From positions 1 to 64,000 of the forward strand of contig CALUZW010000004.1 in the NCBI GenBank assembly GCA_944325415.1: DNA of 64,000 nucleotides, in the 5' to 3' direction. The position numbers and the translations under genes were made by a program. This stretch comes from an uncultured Bacteroidales bacterium (GTDB lineage Bacteria; Bacteroidota; Bacteroidia; Bacteroidales; UBA11471). The notes under the pieces are model-generated. The model saw only the letters and a list, made by a program, of their open reading frames with translations, had not been told where the DNA came from and made no database searches. Within the stretch, counting starts at the first letter, position 1, and each line of letters opens with the position of its first letter. Positions 57,590 through 64,000 of the stretch are shown here, in pieces.

Positions 57590-60553
57590 ATGGATTTACA
57601 GAACAACATCAAACAACTCTATCTCAAAGATACCTCTTTTGCCAACCTCATGCAGAAACGCATCTTCAACGTGCTGCTGGTTGCCTCCTACTACGATGCG
57701 TTCATACTCGAAGAAGACGGCCGCGTCGAGGAGCAGATATTCTTTGAATACACCTCGCTCAACCTGAGTTCGCCTCCCCGCGTAACCCAAGTAAACAACC
57801 TCGAAGATGCCTTCAAGGAGCTGTCGACCAAACGGTTTGACCTCATCATCGCCATACCCGATGCCGAACACAGCCAGACCTACGAAAAGGCCAAGGAGAT
57901 AAAGCACCACTACCCCGACATACCCATCGTGCTGCTCACCCCCTTCGCCCGGGAGGTATCGCGGCGACTCGAAAAAGAGGACCTCAGCGGTATCGACTAC
58001 GTGTTCAGCTGGCTGGGAAATACCGACCTGCTGCTGGCTATCATCAAGTTGCTTGAAGACGAAATGAACATCGAAGAAGACACCAAGTCGGGCGTGCAGA
58101 TTATCATGCTGGTCGAAGACTCGGTGCGCTTCTACTCCTCGATACTGCCCCACCTCTACAAGTTCGTGCTGAAACAGTCGCAAATATTCTCGACCGAGGC
58201 CCTCAACGAGCACGAACAGATGCTGCGCATGCGCGGGCGGCCAAAAATAAAACTGGCCCGCTCCTACGAAGAGGCCATGGCCATGTATCAGAAATATGCC
58301 AACAACATGCTGGGCATCATCTCCGACGTATCGTTCATGCACGAGGGGCAGAAAGATGCCAAGGCCGGACTGAAATTCTGCGCATACGTGCGGCAGAAAG
58401 ACCCGTTCATACCCCTCATCATCGAATCGTCCGACACCGAAAACGCCGAAGGCGCCGCCGCCCTCAACGCCTGCTTCCTCGACAAGAACTCCAAGAAGCT
58501 GCCGGTCGACCTGCGCAATGCCATCATGCGCAACTTCGGATTCGGCGATTTCGAGTTTATCAACCCCGAGACCGGAGAGGTGATACTGCGCATCAAGGAG
58601 CTCAAAGACCTGCAAAAAAACATTCTCACCATACCCGCCGAATCGCTGCTGTACCACGCCTCGCGCAACCACATATCGCGATGGCTCTACTCGCGGGCGC
58701 TCTTCCCGCTGGCCGAGTTTATCAGGCGGCGATGGCCCCACAATCTCGAAGAGCTGCCCGAGATACGGCAGGAGATACTCGACGCCATCGTTACCTACCG
58801 CAAGATGAAAAACCGCGGTGTGGTAGCCATATTCGAGCGTAACCGGTTTGACAAATACTCCAACTTCGCCCGCATAGGCCAAGGGTCGCTGGGCGGAAAA
58901 GGGCGCGGCCTGGCCTTCATCGACTCACTCATCAAGCGCCACCCCGTACTCGAAGATTACGAAGGCGTGAGCGTATCGGTGCCCAAGACCGTTGTACTCT
59001 GCACCGACATCTTCGACGAATTCATGGAGAGCAACAACCTCTACCAGGTGGCCCTCTCCGACCTGCCCGACGAGGAAATCCTGCAACACTTTCTCGACGC
59101 CACCCTGCCCGAACGCCTCAAAGACGACATACTGGCCTTCTTCGAAGTGGTGGGCCGCCCCATCGCCGTGCGCTCGTCGAGCCTGCTCGAAGACTCGCAC
59201 TACCAGCCCTTCGCTGGTGTATACTCGACCTACATGATACCCTATCTCGACGACCACGAAGAGATGTACCGCATGCTCGCAGCAGCCGTAAAAGGGGTAT
59301 ATGCCTCGGTATTCTACTCCGACAGCAAAGCCTACATGACCGCCACCTCCAACGTCATCGACCAGGAGAAGATGGCCATCATTCTGCAAGAGGTGGTGGG
59401 CACCCAGTACGGCGACCGCTACTACCCCTCATTCGCCGGTGTGGGACGCTCGCTCAACTACTACCCCATCAACGACGAAAAGGCCGAAGACGGCGTCGTC
59501 GACATCGCCGTGGGGTTGGGAAAATACATCGTCGACGGCGGACGCAGCCTGCGCTTCTCGCCCCGACACCCCAACAAGGTATTGCAGACCAGCACCCTCG
59601 ACCTCGCCCTGCGCGACACGCAGACCCGCTTCTACGCCCTCGACCTGAAAAACATACAGGCCCATTGCGAGGTCGACGACAGCTTCAACCTCCTGCGGCT
59701 CTCGATACGCGATGCCGAGGCCGACAACTCCCTGCGCGGCATGGTGTCGACATTCGACCCCTACGATCAGGTAATCCGCGACGGCTACTACGAGGGGGGA
59801 CGGAAAGTCGTAACCTTTGCCAACATACTGCAACACAACGCCTTCCCGCTATCGCCGCTACTCGAAATGATGTTACAGTTCGGCTCGCACGACATGGGCC
59901 GGCACGTCGAGATAGAATTTGCCGGCATACTGCCCAACAGCCAGCATCCCCACGGAGCCCTCTACTGGTTGCAGATACGCCCCATTGTCGACACCAAAGA
60001 GATGCGTGACGACGAAATCGACGAAGTCGACAACAAGGAGCTGTTGCTGAAAACCTCGTCGGCACTGGGACACGGAGTCATGACCGACCTGCACCATGTC
60101 ATCTACGTCAAGAGCGAAGGCTTCATGTCGTCGAACAATTCGCTCATCGCCCGCGAAATAGAGAAAATCAACAAGACATTTCTCGACCGGGGAGAAAACT
60201 ACATACTCATAGGCCCCGGCCGCTGGGGGTCGAGCGACACCGCCCTGGGCATACCGGTCAAGTGGCCTCACATCTCGGCCGCCAGACTCATCGTCGAAAC
60301 GGCCCTGTCGAGCTACTTTATCGAGCCAAGCCAGGGTACCCATTTCTTCCAGAACCTCACCTCTTTCGGTGTAGGCTACTTCACCCTCAATCCCCAGGTC
60401 AAAGACTGCATCTACGACGAGGAGTTCCTCAACCGGCAAGAGGCCGTGCAGGAGACCCAATTCCTGAGAGTGGTGCGGTTTGACCAGCCGCTGACCGTGA
60501 AAATCAACGGGAAGAAGAGTGTGGGAATCGTCATCAAACCCTCAGAAACATAA
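57590..60553 (+). CDS. Receiver-receiver-PPDK-type ATP-grasp hybrid protein
   Basis: A 987-residue soluble protein. Two response-regulator-like domains come first: about 24-160 (FNVLLVASYYDAF, FDLIIAIPDAEH) and about 168-330 (IIMLVEDSVRFY, and GIISDVSFMHEG with an Asp near 244 at the phospho-acceptor place). Then comes an ATP-grasp domain of the pyruvate phosphate dikinase/PEP synthase N-terminal type: GQGSLGGKGRGLAF (near 432), VRSSSLLEDS and FAGVYSTYM (about 526-545), and GPGRWGSSD (near 876). The phospho-histidine and PEP-binding domains of true PEP synthase are missing, so it is not that enzyme. Start ATGGAT at 57590 or ATGGTT at 57584; an ATG at 57542 is also in frame. A coiled-coil gene follows by 14 bases. 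Confidence 0.82.
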   Translation: MDLQNNIKQLYLKDTSFANLMQKRIFNVLLVASYYDAFILEEDGRVEEQIFFEYTSLNLSSPPRVTQVNNLEDAFKELSTKRFDLIIAIPDAEHSQTYEKAKEIKHHYPDIPIVLLTPFAREVSRRLEKEDLSGIDYVFSWLGNTDLLLAIIKLLEDEMNIEEDTKSGVQIIMLVEDSVRFYSSILPHLYKFVLKQSQIFSTEALNEHEQMLRMRGRPKIKLARSYEEAMAMYQKYANNMLGIISDVSFMHEGQKDAKAGLKFCAYVRQKDPFIPLIIESSDTENAEGAAALNACFLDKNSKKLPVDLRNAIMRNFGFGDFEFINPETGEVILRIKELKDLQKNILTIPAESLLYHASRNHISRWLYSRALFPLAEFIRRRWPHNLEELPEIRQEILDAIVTYRKMKNRGVVAIFERNRFDKYSNFARIGQGSLGGKGRGLAFIDSLIKRHPVLEDYEGVSVSVPKTVVLCTDIFDEFMESNNLYQVALSDLPDEEILQHFLDATLPERLKDDILAFFEVVGRPIAVRSSSLLEDSHYQPFAGVYSTYMIPYLDDHEEMYRMLAAAVKGVYASVFYSDSKAYMTATSNVIDQEKMAIILQEVVGTQYGDRYYPSFAGVGRSLNYYPINDEKAEDGVVDIAVGLGKYIVDGGRSLRFSPRHPNKVLQTSTLDLALRDTQTRFYALDLKNIQAHCEVDDSFNLLRLSIRDAEADNSLRGMVSTFDPYDQVIRDGYYEGGRKVVTFANILQHNAFPLSPLLEMMLQFGSHDMGRHVEIEFAGILPNSQHPHGALYWLQIRPIVDTKEMRDDEIDEVDNKELLLKTSSALGHGVMTDLHHVIYVKSEGFMSSNNSLIAREIEKINKTFLDRGENYILIGPGRWGSSDTALGIPVKWPHISAARLIVETALSSYFIEPSQGTHFFQNLTSFGVGYFTLNPQVKDCIYDEEFLNRQEAVQETQFLRVVRFDQPLTVKINGKKSVGIVIKPSET

Positions 60554-60567
60554 CCCCCATTACGGCC

Positions 60568-61578
60568 ATGAGTTTTGTAAAATCGATACTGCAACAGTGG
60601 CGGGAACGGAGCCTGAAAAGAAACGCTCCGGTGGCAGAAGAGCCCTTCTCCCCCGCAGACATTCCGGCCTGCGACACGGCCGAAGTGCACCTGCTCGAAG
60701 CACTCGCCCGGCAAATCAACGAGGCGGTGAACAACGGTATGACCATCTCGTCGCTCAACATCGAGACCACCTATGAACAACTGGCCGAAAGCCTCGACCG
60801 CTTCAAACAGGAATCGCTCAACACGGCCCGCAACGAAGTGTCGGAACAGTGGAGCGAAGAGGAGTCGCGACGCCTCGGCGAAATAAAAAACCTGCAAGGA
60901 CAGAACGCCGAACTCCAACAGCTTCTCAACGAATCGCAAAAACGGTATGCCGGCGCCGAACGCCTGCGCAAGACACTGAGCGAACGCATTCACGACCTCG
61001 AAAACCAGATAGTCGACCTGCGCAACGAGTACGAACGCGACATTGAAGAGAAACTGAGGCAAATCAACAAGATAAAAGCCCGTTCGCTGGGCCTCTCACC
61101 CGACGGGGAGTATGCCGCCGACAGCGAAAACAGCGCACCCACAACGAGTGCGACCGCCGGAGAGACGGAAGATATACCGCCTCTGGTGAGCGATGAAAAT
61201 GCGGAAGAGGAAAACGGAAACGCAGAAAAGATATTCGACTGCCGCAGCGTCGACGAAGGCGGCGAGAGCGACGATACGGTCGTGATAAAACACCGCTATG
61301 CCTCGCTCTATGCCAAACTCAACAAGGCACAGAACGCCTTGCACGAGCAGCGGAAAGAGAACCGCATCATCTTGAAACGGGACACCCGACACCGCCAACG
61401 TATAGAAGAGCTGCAAACACTCAACCAGTCGCTGCGGAAAGAGGTGCGACGACTGACCGACGAACTGGAACAGACCCTCGGCAAGAAGGGAAAGAAACCT
61501 TCGGCATCATCGCCCCGCACCACGGCACCGGGCCTTACTTCGCTGCTTTTCGAAGAGGACCCCGACAACAAGGAGTAA
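60568..61578 (+). CDS. Coiled-coil protein of unknown function
   Basis: A 336-residue hydrophilic protein without signal peptide. Two long heptad-rich stretches are visible (about 60-175 and 245-305, for example LRKTLSERIHDLENQIVDLR), separated by an acidic low-complexity linker (about 185-235) and ending in a basic then acidic tail. I do not recognise a family. It follows the receiver/ATP-grasp gene by 14 bases and should be co-expressed, so it may scaffold or be a target of that protein. Confidence 0.75.
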   Translation: MSFVKSILQQWRERSLKRNAPVAEEPFSPADIPACDTAEVHLLEALARQINEAVNNGMTISSLNIETTYEQLAESLDRFKQESLNTARNEVSEQWSEEESRRLGEIKNLQGQNAELQQLLNESQKRYAGAERLRKTLSERIHDLENQIVDLRNEYERDIEEKLRQINKIKARSLGLSPDGEYAADSENSAPTTSATAGETEDIPPLVSDENAEEENGNAEKIFDCRSVDEGGESDDTVVIKHRYASLYAKLNKAQNALHEQRKENRIILKRDTRHRQRIEELQTLNQSLRKEVRRLTDELEQTLGKKGKKPSASSPRTTAPGLTSLLFEEDPDNKE

Positions 61579-61731
61579 CCCTCCCGATTAGGAAAGGGAA
61601 ACTTGCCGTGCCACGCAAGCACAGGAAAGAAGAAAAAAACCGGGCAGGCCGATACTCCTCATCAGCGAGCAACAGCAGAAACGGGCATACACCAGCCCCT
61701 AAAAAAGGAAAGAAATCAGTGATACCGGAAA

Positions 61732-62019
61732 CTAATTCAGCAGTGTCGGCGGCACATCGGTATCGACATCAGGAGCCGAACGCTCCTCAATGACCATATC
61801 CATGACCTGACGCAGAAAACGCACCTGCGTCAACGGTAAACGCCGGGAGAGCGTTTCGATAAGAATGGCAAACTCTTCGGGCGTAAATGTCGCTCCTCCC
61901 GTGAGGCTGTGCGGCAGCTCCGCAAAAAATACGGCATAATTCACTCCTTCCTGTTCACAAATGTCGCCAAACGCATCAGCGGCCTTTTTTATTTCCTCAA
62001 TACTACTCTTACTTTTCAT
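61732..62019 (-). CDS. Small protein of unknown function
   Basis: A 95-residue acidic, mostly helical protein without signal peptide; TFTPEEFAILIETLSRRLP resembles no motif I can name. It faces away from the HTH gene across a 140-base AT-rich gap, and lacks a good promoter match. It is kept as a gene because the start, length and amino-acid use look natural, but it could be a chance frame. Confidence 0.55.
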   Translation of the reverse strand: MKSKSSIEEIKKAADAFGDICEQEGVNYAVFFAELPHSLTGGATFTPEEFAILIETLSRRLPLTQVRFLRQVMDMVIEERSAPDVDTDVPPTLLN

Positions 62020-62095
62020 ACCTCAGGCTGGTTACTGTTGATTATAATTTATATTATTCGTATCTTAGTAAAGGAAAAACCAAATAAATAGTCTT

Positions 62096-62125
62096 TTTGT
62101 TCACCAATAACAAAGATTATTTTTC
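62096..62125 (+). promoter_or_regulatory. Possible promoter of the HTH gene
   Basis: TTTG (62096-62099), 18 bases, TATTTTTC (62118-62125), one mismatch and slightly short spacing. Confidence 0.4.
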
Positions 62126-62159
62126 TATTCTCAGCACTCAAAAAAAACAATAACGCGTT

Positions 62160-62621
62160 ATGTCAAAGATTATCTATTCGGGAAACAAGTTCCGTGAATT
62201 TTTGTCGAGAAGAGGTATCACCTACCAAGAAGCATCGGCTTTTCTGGGCATTGACAAGAATACCATCGGGAAAGCTGTTCGCGGAGGAAATCTCAACATG
62301 AGTGTATTGCTTACCATCTGCAATAAGTATCATCTCGGTATTTCGGACTTCTTCGTTACCGAACCCGATAACGAAGAATCTACAACCCACGAAAATAGTT
62401 TCGAACCGACTTATCCCGAAACTTCACCAGCCCTTTCGACCGTAACAGAAGAGTTCGGAAGTTATAAAATTTCTAAAAAGCCATCTTTTTTATACGAGGA
62501 TTTCTTAGCCGCCAAAGACCAAGAAATTGCGTTGCTTCGAGAGATAAACGAGCTATACAAGAAACAAATCGAGATGTTGCAAGAGAAGATTCTCGAAAAC
62601 GGCAACAAGAACGATTTGTAA
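62160..62621 (+). CDS. HTH (XRE-like) protein with C-terminal coiled coil
   Basis: The 153-residue product has an N-terminal Cro/C1-like helix-turn-helix (about 8-62; FREFLSRRGITYQEASAFLG, then IDKNTIGKAVRGGNLNMS), a flexible Ser/Thr/Pro/Glu-rich linker, and a C-terminal coiled coil (about 115-147, LLREINELYKKQIEMLQEKI) that probably dimerises it. A DNA-binding regulator is likely; its target is unknown, and the divergent gene at 61732-62019 is the nearest candidate. The gene is AT-rich relative to most of the window. Confidence 0.8.
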   Translation: MSKIIYSGNKFREFLSRRGITYQEASAFLGIDKNTIGKAVRGGNLNMSVLLTICNKYHLGISDFFVTEPDNEESTTHENSFEPTYPETSPALSTVTEEFGSYKISKKPSFLYEDFLAAKDQEIALLREINELYKKQIEMLQEKILENGNKNDL

Positions 62622-62631
62622 AAGAGTGGCC

Positions 62632-63381
62632 CTACTTCTGTCCCCAGTAAATGGAGCAAACGCCCATTGTAAGCCGGCGACAGCGGGTCTTTTCAAACCC
62701 CACACTCCGAAATATCGAAAGCATCTCTTCTCCCTGCGGAACAGCATCGACCGAACGGGGCAGGTAGACATAGGCCTGCCTGTCGCGCGAAAAGAGCCGG
62801 CCCCAAAGGGGAATCACCCCGTGGGCATAAAGCCGGTAGAGCTGATGTACAGGGAATCTCGTGGGCTCCGATAGTTCGATTACCATGAGTACACCACCGG
62901 GCTTCAACACCCGGTACATCTCGGCAAATCCCTGTTGCAGACGCTGGAAGTTACGCACGCCGAAAGCCACGGTCACGGCATCGAAACGATTGTCGGCAAA
63001 GGTCAGCGACAAGCAGTCCTGCCGTTCAAAAGTCACGGTATCTTCCAGCCCCAACTCCCGACATTTGCGGCGGGCAACAGCCAACATACCGTCGGAGAGG
63101 TCGATGCCGGTAACCGACGGGCTGTCGAGCAGACGTTGCATCATAAAGGGCAGGTCGCCCGTGCCGGTAGCCACGTCGAGTATCGTATGAGGCCGGTAGG
63201 TGCGCAACATCTTCAAGGCCGTCTTTCGCCACCCACGGTCGAGCCCGAAAGTCATGAGACGGTTCATGCGGTCGTACACGGGTGCTATGGCATCGAACAT
63301 ACGGCGCACCTGGACATTCTTGCTCTCGCCACTCTCGTAGGGGAATATGGTCTCGGGGTTGTGCTGAGGCTTCTTGGACAT
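62632..63381 (-). CDS. menG: Demethylmenaquinone methyltransferase
   Basis: Last step of menaquinone synthesis (also called ubiE), C-methylating demethylmenaquinone with SAM. The 249-residue product has the UbiE start FDAIAPVYDRMNRLMTFGLD, SAM motif I ILDVATGTGDLP (about 68-79), AFGVRNFQR and a conserved end, GFEKTRCRRLTMGVCSIYWG. It agrees with the quinone used by the frdCAB complex. It ends 10 bases from the HTH gene, convergent with it, without a clear terminator between. Confidence 0.94.
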   Translation of the reverse strand: MSKKPQHNPETIFPYESGESKNVQVRRMFDAIAPVYDRMNRLMTFGLDRGWRKTALKMLRTYRPHTILDVATGTGDLPFMMQRLLDSPSVTGIDLSDGMLAVARRKCRELGLEDTVTFERQDCLSLTFADNRFDAVTVAFGVRNFQRLQQGFAEMYRVLKPGGVLMVIELSEPTRFPVHQLYRLYAHGVIPLWGRLFSRDRQAYVYLPRSVDAVPQGEEMLSIFRSVGFEKTRCRRLTMGVCSIYWGQK

Positions 63382-63396
63382 CGTCTGCTGAAAGAT

Positions 63397-63446
63397 TTCC
63401 GGCGACCGGCGGGAGGGGTATCCTCCCGCCGCGGTCGGCCGGAAGT
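63397..63446. terminator. Long hairpin between purC and menG
   Basis: TTTCCGGC-GACCG-GCGGGAGG pairs with CCTCCCGC-CGGTC-GCCGGAA with small bulges. The T-run (GTTTTTTATTT) is on the plus side, whereas both flanking genes run left, so its use as a terminator for purC is uncertain. Confidence 0.5.
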
Positions 63447-63449
63447 TTT

Positions 63450-64000
63450 TTATTTACGGCTGTTCAGGAAATCGGTAACGTTCTTCTCGATGCGGGCAGC
63501 CACGTTGTCGGTGTCGGCCTTGTCAAATTTCTCACCGACGATGTGCTCATAGAGTTCGATGTAGCGGTCGCTGATAGAGGCAACGATAGCATCGGTCATC
63601 TCGGGTACCTGCTGACCGGCTTTTCCCTGGAAACCGTTATCCATCAGCCATTCGCGTACAAACTCCTTGGAGAGTTGCTTCTGGGGTTCACCTTTGGCAA
63701 AACGTTCTTCGTAACCCTCGGAGTAGAAATAGCGGCTCGAATCGGGGGTGTGGATTTCGTCCATGAGGTAGATTTTACCGTCGTGCTTGCCAAACTCATA
63801 TTTGGTGTCGACCAGTATCAACCCGCGCTCGGCAGCAATCTCTGTTCCGCGTTTGAAGAGCTCCATGGTGTATTTTTCGAGCAAGGCATACTCTTCGGGG
63901 GTAGCCAGTCCGCGGGCCAGAATCTCCTCTTTGGAGATATCGGCATCGTGCTCACCTATCTCGGCCTTGGTCGTGGGGGTAATGATGGGCTCGGGGAATT
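63450..64000 (-). CDS. purC: Phosphoribosylaminoimidazole-succinocarboxamide synthase (3' part)
   Basis: SAICAR synthetase of purine synthesis, which joins aspartate to CAIR using ATP. The last 182 codons are present; the 5' end lies beyond the right edge (full enzyme about 310-320 residues in this group). The visible part has [15 protein letters not shown] near the edge, then [19 protein letters not shown] and [13 protein letters not shown], all conserved in PurC. The frame is open across the window edge, so no internal start is proposed. Confidence 0.95.
   Translation of the reverse strand, partial: FPEPIITPTTKAEIGEHDADISKEEILARGLATPEEYALLEKYTMELFKRGTEIAAERGLILVDTKYEFGKHDGKIYLMDEIHTPDSSRYFYSEGYEERFAKGEPQKQLSKEFVREWLMDNGFQGKAGQQVPEMTDAIVASISDRYIELYEHIVGEKFDKADTDNVAARIEKNVTDFLNSRK

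Noticed and set aside
57590-60553. Phosphoenolpyruvate synthase
   Set aside because: Only the ATP-grasp domain is shared; the phospho-histidine and PEP-binding domains are missing.

Overview
The window reads as chromosomal DNA of a moderately GC-rich member of the Bacteroidales (phylum Bacteroidota). The main evidence is repeated promoters of the Bacteroidota type (TTG or TTTG, 19-21 bases, TAnnTTTG) and few strong Shine-Dalgarno sites. Gene content agrees: a SecD-SecF fusion, a succinate:menaquinone-type fumarate reductase with a single-subunit diheme anchor, a menaquinone methyltransferase, a membrane pyrophosphatase, DUF4374 and DUF4369-like lipoproteins, and a 47-bp-repeat type II-C-like CRISPR array. 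Genus cannot be fixed from this sequence.

Layout. 1-487: right-hand end of a CRISPR array that continues past the left edge; no cas gene is visible. 488-1110: CRISPR flank with a well-formed leftward promoter and a structured RNA region, then tRNA-Arg(CCT). 1227-4828: recO, then a tRNA-Glu / rpsT / tRNA-Glu unit and gyrB. 5068-11337: rnr, parE, coaD and an S41 protease, tightly packed. 11416-14633: HU, then two overlapping rhomboid genes and an endonuclease/exonuclease/phosphatase-family gene. 14755-18242: frdCAB. 18458-23589: TonB receptor, surface lipoprotein and PepSY membrane protein, resembling the XusABC xenosiderophore system. 23892-31301: cysE, an RlmL-like methyltransferase, a DPP4-like peptidase, purD and two membrane-protein genes. 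31859-38737: secDF (leftward), an Ig-like lipoprotein and a SulP transporter.

38752-39890 is an AT-rich islet with one small membrane-anchored protein and a broken reading frame. 40020-42617 holds metK and metY. 42693-44926 holds a leftward lipoprotein pair facing a thioredoxin-fold lipoprotein that lacks its cysteines. 45184-50157: comM (yifB), a DUF805 gene, recG and ispD. 50448-57167: an M23 peptidase, carB and hppA. 57590-61578: a large receiver/ATP-grasp hybrid with a coiled-coil partner. 61732-64000: an unknown small gene, a HTH protein, menG (ubiE) and the 3' part of purC.

Most of the window is housekeeping. The parts that ordinary annotation explains least are the CRISPR flank (repeat-embedded promoters plus a separate promoter/hairpin RNA), the receiver-receiver-ATP-grasp protein with its coiled-coil neighbour, the cysteine-less TlpA-like lipoprotein, and the AT-rich islet upstream of metK.
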